This document shows, piece after piece, positions 20,858 to 33,649 of a DNA stretch of 64,000 nt. The stretch's first letter is position 1. Each line of letters starts with the position of its first letter. Source of the stretch: Monomorium pharaonis. Taxonomy: Eukaryota > Arthropoda > Insecta > Hymenoptera > Formicidae. Under the pieces are notes generated by a model, which saw only the letters and a program-made list of their open reading frames with translations, did no database searches and was not told where the DNA came from. The stretch lies in assembly GCF_013373865.1 (NCBI RefSeq), contig NC_050476.1:124001-188000 (forward strand), in the 5' to 3' direction. The position numbers and the translations under genes were made by a program.

Positions 20858-21639
20858 TACTTAGGCTATTTGCTAATTTTGTAAACGATATTGGATTTTG
20901 ATTTCTACGCATGTATATCGTTAACAAAATATGTATGTGTATAAAATTCGTATTTTTGTATATGTATAAAGAAACATGTGTATCTTTCAGAAAATTATCA
21001 AAATACTCTTCTAGTTGAATAAATGCAGTCAATTTCTTTGTACATTTTAATAGGTATAGCCCATTAAGTATTTGGATATGTGATTGTAATACATAAGATA
21101 ACGCCATCATTATAGTTAGGCATTTCCAATTTGGCATTTAACATATTTGAGACCTTTCGGCCTGATTTAAGACCAGTTTGATGCACCTTGTCATCGTTTT
21201 CCATCATGTGCAATCGTTAGAAAGAATGAGTAATCAAGAATGCATAAGAGTTAAGGATGAATAAATAAAATGTAAGAAAAGTGTAACAGTAACGGTCAGA
21301 ATGCCTTTCTTTTTGTCTTTTTCGATATTAATTCACGATTTCGATGATTAATAAAAGTTTTCTAAAAATTTCTTCTAATTACTTATATTACTAAAACAAA
21401 AAGTTAATTATTGTTTAAGTATTAATATACATATAAAATTATTATGTACAGAAATATGAAGAAATTTAAATATTTTCTGGTTTGTTTGTTGGATTTTTCC
21501 CGACGATATGCCGGTATCTTTGAATTTCAAGAATGAAGAAAAAGCGGTTTTGATCAGATTTAAAAGCAAGCAGCACGGCACAAAGAATATCAATGAAAAC
21601 GCGTTTCCACGATAAAATAAGCTGTGGGGACCGGACATC

Positions 21640-22900
21640 TGGCGATTCTATAGGCCGATAGGACAGTTCACTTCAAATACAAAATTCATCACATTCGATC
21701 TTAACCGCGTACGGCTTGTACGGCAGACCTACTGCCGTTTGCGGAGCGTTACGCTTAAGACCATTCTCCATCATTTAATGCCACCCCGTTAGGAAGGTCG
21801 ATCTATTCGCCCTGTCTACTTCGGCGATGTCGACACAAATTATCGACACCAAGGTGTTAAAAATAATTTTCAGCTGTTAATATCGAATCACACGAGGTCG
21901 GCCTTAAAGAATGAAGATGTGGTTCGCTTGATTTGCTAAGCGTAGGCTAATTTTGCTAGGCTACACACTCACTGCGCGCGTAAGTGAAGATTACTCACAT
22001 ATTCTAAAGATGACACGTATAGGAGCTCCCTAAATTGAAATAATTTTGAGCAATTTTTTAAGCGTTTCAATAAGGACTCTTTGTTGCGATCGATGACCGA
22101 AATGGAGACTTTGTAGAATCTGAAATAGATTCTTGAATCGATAACCGAAATTCGTAGAATAACCTAGGTTGCGTCCCGATATTCACTGTCAGTATATGAA
22201 AATCTGTAGCTCATGTTACGTATACTCTAGATTTTCAGTGCTGGAATAAATATTTCAAAAATTGGAACACATTTATAGATCTATGGCACCAGCTGATGTA
22301 TGACGCGTTGTTCTATTCTCTCTCTCATCAGCGTAATACTTTTATTCACTCGATAACACATCCCCCTCGTCGGAAGGTGTCGTAAATAATATTTCCCAAA
22401 GTAATTGCCGACGTTGCAGTTAAAATACATTCTTCAGGTTGTGAAGTTGGCGAAAGGGCAGAAATCGTGGAACTTTGTGAATTGCACTGTCGGAGGATTC
22501 CCCCTCGGAGTAGTCGTGATGATAACTACTTCGCGAGGGGAAGGTTTGCACGAAAGTCGATCGGAAAACGTTCACATTTCTTCCGTCCGCCATCGGTCGA
22601 GCACAACTGCCGATACCTTCCTAGTTCACCCTTGGTTATATAGCGCGACACCACGTGGTCATCTAATTCATCGACCAATGGTAGGGTGGCTTTAGACGCG
22701 AGGGACCAATGGACATTCCGCTTTAAGGCTGCAAGACACGTGTGTCTTCGGAAATAAGGACACAGAAATTATGGGCGAAATCGTATTTGCCTTACTGAAG
22801 TTGGCCGATCGAATGCCAGCGGTCTGTCCATAACGTCCGATCATCGTTTTTTTGTCCTCAATCTTATGTGACGAATTGTATCTATCGCATTATCCCCCGA
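21640..22900. promoter_or_regulatory. GC-rich island, no coding exon seen
   Basis: Clearly richer in G+C and CpG than its surroundings, with CCACGTGGT (E-box) near 22652, and CGACCAATGG and GGACCAATGG (CCAAT-like) near 22672 and 22704. A 96-codon ORF at 22405 has no recognisable features. Best read as regulatory DNA. Confidence 0.35.
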
Positions 22901-23562
22901 GAAATTTAAAGTGAAGAAATCACACACTTTGTCTGTTACTAAATCTGAAGATATTGCTTTCTCAAAAACTACCAGATATGTTCGCAGTGGTCATACACCG
23001 GGGGAAAACTATTTGGTATTTATGATACTTTAAAGTTATTACTAATAATAACATGTATTGCACTAACAAAAAAAATTACATCTAATTGACATCGAAAATG
23101 ACAAGACTATAATTTATAATTATTTTTGGTGTCAACTATATTTAAATTATAATGATAATTGAAACCTTTTTTTTTTTTTTTTTTTATCAATGTGACTCAT
23201 TTATTATTACTTTAACATTCAACGAAGCCACAAGTACCAGATACTTTTCCTCGAATATATGTTATGTCCTTTATATACTACATCCTTATATACTACAATC
23301 ACGGCTTTTTTCTTCTCGAATTTCTTATACATTTCACGTAGGAATATTCTAATTGCTTGCTACTCAATGAACATATTCAAATTCTGGATGTGCCAACAGA
23401 TTCGTCTTCAGGGTAGAGTATTTCTGCGAGAGCGACTTGCTTCCGTTCCAAGGACAATCGTGTCGTATTTTTGCTGATTGCGTAAAATCTTTCTACGTCC
23501 TACGTAGAACTTACGTAAGAATTTAGATTCTAACCTGGTCGCGTTGCCGTTTGTCACCAAGT

Positions 23563-23650
23563 GGTAGTTGGTGGTGCTGGTAGTGGTGGTGATGATGATG
23601 ATGGTGGTGGTGGTGGTGGTGGTGGTGGTGGTGGTGGTGGTGGTGGTAGT
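23563..23650. repeat. (GGT)n trinucleotide array
   Basis: About 20 nearly pure GGT units preceded by GAT and GTA variants. It produces long spurious ORFs on the minus strand. Confidence 0.9.
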
Positions 23651-23791
23651 GATGTTTAATGATATTGTGAAGAAGTGAATCCCTAAAACGTACCCCACAT
23701 ACATACCGACGTGAAGCAAGTACTCCGTTCGGTAAATAGTGGGATCCGGCATTAGGTCGACCTAATTTGTGCAACTTTTAACGCGTTTCCA

Positions 23792-23813
23792 CGCGTGACG
23801 ACATCGTCACGCG
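23792..23813. repeat. perfect palindrome CGCGTGACGA-CA-TCGTCACGCG
   Basis: Ten-base arms with a 2-nt centre. Each arm holds GTGACG, half of a CRE-like site, so it could be a dimer binding site or a small cruciform. Confidence 0.7.
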
Positions 23814-25309
23814 ACAGTATTCTGATAGACAGCGCCGATGATTTCGTGCACATGTTTCTTCGGGGTCAAGCTTTGTCTTTCGCTTTCGTTCCGCATTTTC
23901 GTTGCATTTTTACACATTTTTTACATGCTCCACACATTTAAAAAATTAGCACAACGTAACATTCTTGCCACATGCATTGTAGGAACAGTGTGCAGACAAT
24001 AAATAATCGTTTAATTGTCATTGATTACAAATTTTCTCGATATTGCTTTATCTATCAGCAATTTATACAATATTAACTTTAATAAATTTCCTATAAATTT
24101 CCATATAAACGTGCGTTCGATTATCAATACGAGTATAATGAAGAAAGAAATTGAAAGCATTGCATTTATAGTGAAAAACCATGCACGGAAAGAATAGTTT
24201 TGCTCAAATACCTAAAAACCTATTTATACACAAATCCAAAAATAATTTTGTTTTTCGAATCTTCAAAATAATTATGTAAAAGGTTTAATGTTGCGAAAAA
24301 TTTTTATATTCTAACAATCAGTTCGAACGACCTACATAATTATTCTGGTAGTCTAACAAAATTATTTTCAGAGTTGTATCTCTAGTTCAATTTTTAGCTC
24401 AACAAAATAATTCTTTCTGTGTATGCAAACCTTTTTCTCTATCTGCTTATATAACATACTATTTTATACATTTTAAATTTTTATCGTGCTACACGATTAT
24501 ATTTGTTTCGAATAAAACTCAAACATATTATTATCAATCGATACAATTATGATTTTCTAAAAAAATAAAAAAATTTTCAGGAAACAAAGAAAACTTCTTA
24601 TCTTTAAATTGTTTATTGTTTATATATGATAATTTTTCTCTAAACACAGGTATAAGAACAAACTTTTTGATTTTGATTAATATTTTGAAGACCCATTAAA
24701 AAAATTACAGAAACTCTGGATTTGTTTGATTTTTATGGAAATTTTATATTTACTAGTTACTTATATTTATCTGTTTTATGTTTTTCCTTGCCGAAAAAAA
24801 TTATTTACGACGTGACGCTACAATAGAGAATAATTTAGCGCCGTAACTCAGATTAAAAAAAAAAACCTATTCGATTTTTGTAGGAAACAATTCAATTATA
24901 TAAATAATATAATATAATACGATAATGAATAAAGATTGCCAGAAATCATTGTTGTTCCTCGCGGAATGCTTAATAAGTTTGAAACTACACATTATCGTCA
25001 GTATTGCATGTATATTACAATTAATAGAGATCACTACGTAGTAGACGAAAATTTTCGTGAATCTACATAAAGAGGCAGAATCTCTCATGGTTAGAAACGT
25101 GCGCAAGGAACATCGATGCAAGGTAGAGACAGCAAGGGAGTTCGGCCGCTTTGGCTATATTCGGCGTGCAATATACTGCGTAGTTTTCGTTTAAAAAGCG
25201 CAGCTGATAAAAACTTTGGAAATTTTTGTAACAAATAATACCGAAAATAAAATAGAAACCGAAAATACCTCTACTTTTTAACTTGATTGGTTTTTCTACG
25301 AAAAACCAT

Positions 25310-25310
<1 letters not shown>

Positions 25311-25362
<52 letters not shown>
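25311..25362. repeat. (GA)n array with AAAG interruptions
   Basis: About 52 nt of GA with two extra A bases, at the edge of the GC-rich patch at 25370-25870. Confidence 0.9.
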
Positions 25363-25364
<2 letters not shown>

Positions 25365-26246
25365 TATGCTCGCTTGCGGGCAAGATTTTGTCAGGACTGG
25401 CAGACAAGACTCAACGAGGATAAAGCGCGCACAATAGAAAACGGAAGGCTTGGACGCAGACTTTACGCCCTTGTACGCGAAGGGGGACGTGTGCGTTCTC
25501 CGTGCGAAGGGGGCACAATGTTGAGGTGAGAAAGGAACATCACGCGGGTAACACTAGCCGAGTAAGCTCCGGACACTTTTTAGGATTCACGGCTTAGCAT
25601 CCCTGGCTCCTCAGGCTTCACGTCTGCCTGGCCCTGGCGCTGTCCGCTGTGGACACAACTCGCAGACTCGCCCCGTTATTCTATGCCAGAAACTTCTTAG
25701 CTTATACATCTTACTTGCCGCTCGCATTAACCTGGGTCGGAGTGATTTCGGCCCACGCGTTCCTAGCTGCTGCCGTCGCTTCGCGAGTCGGCGATAATAC
25801 GCTATGCTACCAACAGATTGCTTATTAGGATAGAGCATCTGCTCGAATAGAATTTTGAAGTCTTGCACACAGCTTAATAATTAAGACAAGGATTGAGAAT
25901 CATTACGTCAAAGACATAGGAAGAATTTTAATTTAAAAAGAATTTTATAAATTGCAATCAGGAAAAGGGAGGCTCGAGATGTTCTAATTAATTTTTTAGA
26001 TATTAATTTCGAAATTGGTATAATTTATTAATTATTACTTAATTAATAACATAATTTATTGTTTATACACGTTTATACATGTTGGTTATTAATGTTGAAG
26101 TTGTGATCTGTATAACTTGCTTTATATCTCTACCAAATATCGGAAACTGAAAATTTGGATAGGATCATTAATGCGTAGCCAAATAGCTATGCATTGCTTT
26201 CATATTCATTTCATATACTTTTTTACGAAACATATTCTTGTATTTT

Positions 26247-26790
26247 GCACGAGAATCATCTCACTTTGATTGTACTGAATAATTTTCTGAACGTTGCATT
26301 TAATGTCGTAACTTGCAAAAAATAAAATGTTCTCATATTTTCCATAGAAATCCGTTACTAAAATTAAAGAGAATATCAAAGCGATGAGATTCAAGATAAC
26401 ATTTTGGAAACTATCATTAAAACTAAAATCACGATTTATAGGACATTATAAATTCTTTAAACAATAAAATTTTATCCAATAAGAAACATAAAATTGTAAA
26501 ATAGTTGTCTTTTTCACAAGGTATCATCTCACTGATTGATTATACAGTGATTTACTAAACATTGCGTTTAATGTCGTAATTTACAAAAAATGAAATCTTT
26601 TCATACGTTTTATAAAAATTCACGATTAAAGTTAAAGTCAAACTTTAAAAAAGAGAAATTTTGAAAAAAATTATTATTAAAATTAAAAACACGATTTATG
26701 GGTCATTGTAAATATCTGTTTATTAAAATTTTATATAACAGACATTTACAGAATTATTTTACAGAAGAACATAAAATTATCATAACTGTC
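26247..26790 (+). repeat. tandem duplication, unit about 273 bp
   Basis: Two diverged direct copies (26247-26519 and 26520-26790). Matching landmarks: ATCATCTCACT, ACGTTGCATTTAATGTCGTA versus ACATTGCGTTTAATGTCGTA, ACACGATTTATGGG/ATCACGATTTATAGG, and GAACATAAAATTAT. Confidence 0.75.
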
Positions 26791-29182
26791 GAAAACTTTA
26801 TTTAATATAAAAAACGATTCAACATATATTTTGTACTACGTTTATTTGCTACAACAATAAAAAACAAAATTTTTTAGTTTTAATATTGTAAATCCTTAAA
26901 ATTTTATAATATAAAGGGTGTTCCAGAATGATTAATTTTTATTTTACGGAGTGAAAGAAAGTAAACTCTTTGAAACTCTAAATTCTGTATATATCTTTAA
27001 ATGTGATTAATATAATAACTTGATTTATTGTTTATAGAAGATTTAAAGTATTATTAATTCTTCACTCTTAATGTATTCAATTTTTATCAATATTCTTTTT
27101 TTAGGACAACTAAAAAATAATAATTTTTTAGTTATGCCGTTGTTGCAGCAAATGAGCAGTATATGATGACGATTGATCATAATGATAAACCATTATATAA
27201 GCAGTTGCATTATAATATTTTTAAAAAAGTATAGGATGCATATATTGATAACATCAGCTTGCTCTATTCATTGCTTTATTATTTCAAGATTCTCAATGCT
27301 TCCATCAAAGTCATTCCTTTTAGAGTCATATTATTTTCTTACCACGATTGGCGTTTGCGAATATCCATCGCAGTTGAATTCGTCGATTATATAAGCACCC
27401 ACCTTAAGTTTATGTCATATTTCATCTTGCAAATTTACAATGAAATAAGACAGAAACATAAGACGGTTTGCTTATGATATATTTTTCTCTTAGTTTCGTC
27501 AGCTGTTGCCTCGTCATCGGTTCCTCTTCGAATCCTTATATCTTGATTTTTCTTATCTTATAACAGTAATAAAGCCTCACCATATTTGCAGTAGAAAATC
27601 ATGAATCTTTTGGATGCAAGCATTGTATACATATTTTTAGCGAGGATCGAACATTTATAATAAAAGTAAGTTTTAAATGAATAATTGTTTAAAGCATTGA
27701 TCTATATAAGATTTATTATTATGTGCAAATTAATATCGAAATAATAAATCAGAACTGTACGTTGTAATTCTAGACCCATTTTTTTTGTTTGTCCGTAACA
27801 TTTTAAATCAGTTTCTTCGCAGCTAAAAAATTAAAATTATTAAGAATTTAAATTTAAACAGCTTATTCATTTTTTAATCACGTATGTCCCAAGCTCAATA
27901 TAATTCTACAGAGCGTTTTTATTCAAGAGTATTATCGAAAATACATTACCTTTGTCTTTCAGTTATCGGTAATATTTGTATTAAAGTAAAAATTTATTTG
28001 AATATATACTTTTGTAATGTTTGAATAAATTTTTTGATATTTTATCTTTGTGTCAACAAACTTATTAATAGAACTGCTGTGTTAAAGGCAAAACATGAGA
28101 TATTGAAAAAAATTGCAGAAAAAAATTTAAAGCGCATGCTATAAACGGCCTGAAAATATGTTATAAGTTCATCGACTATAAAAGTCATCAGTTATGTAGC
28201 GTTAGATGACCTATTATGAATTAACGCACGAGAGTGAACAATATCGGGCTGGAGACATTTACATTATCTACATGCAACGTGTTATCTAATATAACTTATA
28301 GAAGAGTAGGATGTAAGTAAAGCTCTTGTACGGTATATGTGGTCTTGTGTTAACGAATTTATGACATTTCGCATATAGTCTGTAATGAACTTGCTTTCGT
28401 CATATTCAATATTATTCGTTTATAGTTGCAAGAGTTCTGCCATTAACTTTTCTGTATAACAGCTTGTAATCAGAACGACTTATAATCGAAAATATTGATG
28501 ACGCTGAAAGCGACAAATTTCTTAGCTAATAGATCAACATTTTCGTATAAATAATGCAATATATGGAAATATATAAGTAATACAACAGGTAAATAATAAT
28601 ATAGCGAGAAATATGAATACTACAATACAAATTATGTATTGGTTACAATAGACTTGTTACTCATTACCATCAATTTTTCTAATTCAAGCTATTCTAGATA
28701 CAAACATAAATATATGAAAAAGCAACTTTCCTGTTATTTAAATGTCAGAATAACCCACACACAAGATACTTTTAGTAGATTTGCTGCGCAATTATAAAGT
28801 GTTAAATCAGTATTAAAGAGCTCTAAATAGAAACTGGACGAAAGAGACTGATTACTAGATGTTATGAGATACGGTCTGGAAAGAACATACTTATTTTGGT
28901 GATCACGTGTACGTATAGGCGCATATAGATGGCTATATGCATGCGTATGAAGAGTTGCATAAGAAACCTTAAATCTGCACGAGGTAAACGGGATTAATCC
29001 CGTCTTCTCCATGTGAGAAGCCTTGCCAATCACATTGGCGTAGAAATTGTCTTCCGTTAAGAAGCTAACATTTTTTTTACACCAATAGCGTTGTTTTTCG
29101 CGTTCGACCTTGATGTTAAACATGCTAACGTCGAGAAATCGCGACTCACTTCAAGACATTGATCGTTTAATCATGGAACGAC
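26791..29182. other. AT-rich noncoding stretch
   Basis: GGGTGTTCCAGAATGATT at 26918 resembles one end of a MITE but no partner was found. No coding exon is supported; the one notable ORF is listed separately (28734-29123, minus). Confidence 0.45.
28734..29123 (-). CDS. unrecognised 129-codon ORF, doubtful
   Basis: ATG at 29121-29123 on the minus strand; starts MFNIKVEREKQRYWCKKNVS and includes NFYANVIGKASHMEKTGLIP. The first 50 codons are less AT-rich than their surroundings and look protein-like, but no domain or family is recognised and there is no splice or homology support. It ends just beside the long inverted-repeat element at 29183. Likely chance or a decayed transposon fragment. Confidence 0.15.
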   Translation of the reverse strand: MFNIKVEREKQRYWCKKNVSFLTEDNFYANVIGKASHMEKTGLIPFTSCRFKVSYATLHTHAYSHLYAPIRTRDHQNKYVLSRPYLITSSNQSLSSSFYLELFNTDLTLYNCAANLLKVSCVWVILTFK

Positions 29183-30342
29183 TATTTTTTCTGTATAATG
29201 TCTGTAAGTTTTATGTTAAAACGATACAGCGACTCCACTGAACTATATTACATTTGAGGCCTATCATTAAACAACTTTGCAGCAAGACAACTTTTTCTTT
29301 TTAAGATAATTAATAAAGAAATGCCAAAAAATATACCAGAACTTATGCATGTAAATAGAAAATTATAACACATTTTTATAACAAAAATTTTTTTGATAAA
29401 TCTGGAAACAATATTCTTATTTTAAGAGGTCAAATTATTGAAAACGTTCTAGTCGTAAATGACTAAAAAAGAAAAAAGTTTTTTATGAAACATCAAGTAA
29501 TCAAATAAATATCAAAATTACATTTTTTAAATTAAATCTAAAATAAAATGTGTTTTAATACCAGTTTTATTTAATTTTAAAACAACATACTATTTGTTTT
29601 GTCACGGAAATGACACATATAGCATTTAATTTTGATTGCTTACAACTTTTATAAAAATGGGCACATTATAATAGTTTTTTAATTGAAACGACAAACATTA
29701 AGGAGTACAACAATAATAAGCAAATATGGGTGTGTATATTATTATTAATAAAAATATTATAATAGAAAAACTGAAATTTTCAGAAATTATTTTTTTTAAT
29801 TTGTAAAAAAAAAATGAAGACAAAAATCTTCTTAAATAGTGTTCCGAAAACTAGAAATTTTGAATTTAAAGAAAAAAAAATTGTTATATATGTAATTGTA
29901 TTTTTTATAAAATATATTTTATTATAAAATATAAATCAAACATTCAGTATAGCATATATAATATAAACTACTGATCATTATTTGAAAATTATTCACTGAT
30001 TTATATCCTTTATAAAGGAAAAAGTTATCGTAGTAACGTGTTTCAATGTATCATGTAAATTAATTAGTCTTCAAAATTACAGAATCCTCAAAAAAACATT
30101 TATAAGTGTTAAATGTTTGGACCATATAATATTAGCTAAAATTATCAAAATTTAAAAACTATAAGCTTCTCAGAGTCTATTAAGTTTTTTTCTAATCAAT
30201 AAATAAATTTTGATCGTGAATACTCAAATTAATACTCTGAAACTACTTTGGAACTTTTGCAAAGAATAAAACAATAAATAATCTGACTTATATAACGAAA
30301 ATGACCGTATTTTGCTTAGTTTTGGATAAATAATTTTTAAAT

Positions 30343-30610
30343 AAGTAAGTAAATCCAAATAAACTTTTACACGAATACTTATTGAAATTTTATAAATTAT
30401 ATGTAAATTTCCTAATTAAATTTTGTAAAACTTACTCATAAAATTTGCAAATATATGTCACAGAATGCATTACATAAGAATCAAAAGCAAACAAAAACTT
30501 AAACTTTTAAACTGAAAACAAAATTGTATTTAAATTTTACATTCAAGCGTAATAATAGGACAACCTGTAAAAATTTTATATTTTTGATAATGTGTTTTGA
30601 GATGTAACTC
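30343..30610 (+). repeat. internal direct repeat, copy 1
   Basis: GTAAATCCAAATAAACTTTT, CATAAGAATCAAAAGCAAAC and TTTGAGATGTAACTC occur in the same order and spacing as in copy 2 about 955 bp downstream. Confidence 0.7.
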
Positions 30611-31181
30611 ATGTCTATTAAAGATTATTCATTAATTAACGCAAATCGTTTACATAAAAAACAATTCAAATTTGTCATATACAGGTAGATTCTAACTTTC
30701 AAAATGATAAAAATGCCAACTTTCAATAAAAACGTCTGTTGTTTTTGATGTTCTATGAGTTTTTAGATGTTTTGACTATAAAATTAACCAGAAGATAGAA
30801 AATTTAAATATTACAGGCTTTTTAGGTTTATTTCTTTCTTCTTAATTAACGATAAAAAATTTTGGTTATATATTGTAAATACCCGAATTTTGCCACTAAA
30901 ACTAGTTGTAAATAATGAATAATTTAATTTACAATGATTTTTTTCCATGTAAATAATTATATTTTATTGCAATTTTAAATAAATATTATATATTTTGACA
31001 AATATTATAAATTTTAATATAATAACAGTTTTTTGTAAGGTTTTTGTAGAAATTAATTTTCTACAAAAATTTTCTAATTTTTATTTTATATAAATATAAA
31101 ATATAACTGTTAATTGTCATACAAAATTATTAATTTACTAACTAGTTACTAAAATGTGATCTTTGTATGATATATTATATG

Positions 31182-31185
<4 letters not shown>

Positions 31186-31225
<40 letters not shown>
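31186..31225. repeat. (TA)n microsatellite
   Basis: About 40 nt of TA units between the two direct repeats of the 29.2-32.5 kb element. Confidence 0.9.
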
Positions 31226-31228
<3 letters not shown>

Positions 31229-31297
31229 GAAAAGCTATGAAAAAAATAATTGTTTACAAAATTCAGCAGGTTTCAGAAATTAACTTAACTTTTAAAC

Positions 31298-31570
31298 AGG
31301 TAAATCCAAATAAACTTTTGCACGAATATTTATTGGAACTTTATTAAGTAGTATATGTAAAAAATTTGTTTACATTTGTAATGCTACTTTCTCATCAAAT
31401 TTGCAATTAAGTGCTACGAAACATTATTTTGCATAAGAATCAAAAACAAACAAAGAAATAAATAATTTCTAAACAGATAAACAGAATTATACTCAAATTT
31501 TATACAGATACTCAAACGTAACAATAGATTAATCTATAAAGTTTTTATATAATGCTTTGAGATGTAAGAC
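31298..31570 (+). repeat. internal direct repeat, copy 2
   Basis: GTAAATCCAAATAAACTTTT, CATAAGAATCAAAAACAAAC and TTTGAGATGTAAGAC match copy 1 with moderate divergence. Confidence 0.7.
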
Positions 31571-32505
31571 ATACATCGTTCTGCACATATAATATTATAC
31601 AAGAAATTGAAAATTTCCAGTAATTACGTTATAATTTTCGACATCTTTGTTAAGAAAAACTCTACCAGTAAACTAGTTAAAGAATATTAAAAAGATCTAA
31701 AGATTTTAAAACAACACTTGTATATGTATGCTTTTTAAATAAAAAATAATATAATGGAACTTTATCATCTCAAAACTGCCTTTTGGAATACTATATTATG
31801 ATATAAGATATTAAATTTTTTTTTAAATAACAGTAATGTAAACCACAAATGTTATATTTAAACATGCACAATTTTATTTGTTAATTTTTAAGTCGTAAAT
31901 TTTGGTTGTCAATAATTACTTTGATCAGAAATTAAAACAATTTGTTGATTAGTCAAATTTAATTATACTTATCACAATAATACAAACGTTACAATATTAT
32001 AATAATTCTATTATAATGATCACATATTTTAATTTATTTAAAAAAATTATATTGTTTTATATATGTTTTATCAATTTTTTATAAGATAAAAAAGTATGTT
32101 TCAACAAAATATTTATATACGATTCAGTTGAAACAATATTTTCTGGATTTAGGATAACAAAGAGACAATAATTATATACAATTATATTTTTCTAAAAAAT
32201 ATTTTTGTCATACGTTTTGAATAATATAATATCTAGTAATATAAAATTATATTGAATTTATTTTTAACTGAAATCAAATCTCAAAAAATATTTATAGTTA
32301 TTTTTGTTATAAAAATGTGTTATAATTTTCTATTTACATGCATAAGTTCTGGTATATTTTTTGGCATTTCTTTATTAATTATCTTAAAAAGAAAAAGTTG
32401 TCTTGCTGCAAAGTTGTTTAATGATAGGGCTCAAATGTAATATAGTTCAGTAGAGTCGCTGTATCGTTTTAACATAAAACTTACAGACATTATACAGAAA
32501 AAATA

Positions 32506-33640
32506 TTATAGTTAAAGTCAAGCTTGACGATTTATGCTTTAAACATTTTTATTAAGCTTAATAATTTAATAATGATCATTATTGAAAGGATTATATGAAA
32601 ATATTGCGCGGTTTTGGATATTAAAAGTTTACTTTTTAAAATAATGTCTATAATTTTTATTATACTGAAAAATTATAATAAATTCTTATTTTATGTTTTT
32701 CACAAAATGCTCGAGCAATATTGTAAAAGTTATGCATTTTGTATTGCAAAGTACTTTGTAAATTTTAGGCCTACGTGCGCGATAGTATATTGTAACAAAA
32801 TATCCTATATTTTGGTAAATTTTGTTAATTAAAAAAAATATTATATGAGTTTTTTTGTAAGATACCATAGAATCTAATTTTATAATTTTTGTTTTATATA
32901 AGCCTAAAATATAACTGCTAATTATAGAAAAGTTATGGAAAGAGTAAGTGTTCGAAAAACTTGGCAGGTTTTGGAATTTAAACTAATTATATAATAGTTT
33001 TGGTAATAATCAAATATATTTGCAACATAATAAGAATTTTCGTCAAATAAATCCATCTTTCTCAGTTACCGTCGCACATAATGAAAGGCAGTAAGTATTG
33101 TAAGTTTTTAATTGCATTTAATGCTTAAAATATCACACTTAAAGTTTTTGTAATAAAAATCACATAACAATGAACTCTTTTATTTGTTATTTGCAATTAA
33201 TTGTACTTATCAAATTTATTATACTTATGACTACTGTTTTATTTTTGTTTTTGCCTTTGTAAAAATATAAATTTGTACAGGAATTACGTATATAAAAATT
33301 ATATTTGAAATTATTGATATGTTCTTAATATCAAATATTTAATATATTAAGATAATTCTCATATGTTTCAAGAAATGAAATTGTTATAAACAAAATTATA
33401 ACGGCAAAAGTAATATATATTGAAGTCGATAGCTATAATAAAATTTTGTTCGCTAATTGCATGCTGCTAGAATAAAAGTCAATCTTTCTTAACAGCAACA
33501 TAACATGCCACATTTTAAATAAACATTAATTTATAAATAACATGTGTATTGTAGAAAAAACAGTAATGTACAAACGCAGAAATTTGTGACGCCGAAAATA
33601 TCAGATCTTCTGCTTTTACCAAACTTAAAACAAAGACAAC
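32506..33640. other. AT-rich noncoding stretch
   Basis: No gene. The segment at about 32890-32995 (AAAATATAACTGCTAATTAT, GAAAAGTTATGGAAAGAG, GCAGGTTTTGGAATTTAAAC) resembles 31100-31290 inside the neighbouring element, so related repeat DNA continues past its right arm. Confidence 0.45.
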
Positions 33641-33649
33641 AATTAAAAT

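Larger units (their letters stand above)
13590..21640. other. AT-rich noncoding stretch
   Basis: Stops in all frames, simple repeats, one clear MITE (14113-14295), a hairpin (20245-20304) and an inverted repeat (about 20778-20857). Small ORFs here lack coding character. If the exons at 13.1-13.6 kb are real this is the start of a very long intron. Confidence 0.5.
22901..26246. other. noncoding stretch with repeats
   Basis: Mostly AT-rich. Holds a GGT array (23563-23650), a perfect palindrome (23792-23813), a GA array (25311-25362) and a GC-rich patch at about 25370-25870. The long polyhistidine and polythreonine ORFs here are artefacts of the trinucleotide array. Confidence 0.5.
29183..32505. 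mobile_element. 3.3-kb element with 206-bp terminal inverted repeats
   Basis: Arms 29183-29388 and 32300-32505 are reverse complements of equal length; two mismatches are visible in the checked 70-nt stretch (for example GCGACTCCACTG/GCGACTCTACTG). Arms begin TATTTTTTCTGTATAATGTC and include AACAACTTTGCAGCAAGACA. The interior is AT-rich, without a coding ORF, and holds two diverged direct repeats (30343-30610, 31298-31570). Reads as a non-autonomous DNA element of unknown family, or an inverted duplication. Confidence 0.72.

Noticed and set aside
23408..23774. Minus-strand ORFs rich in histidine or threonine
   Set aside because: Produced by the GGT trinucleotide array; no sequence on either side looks coding.
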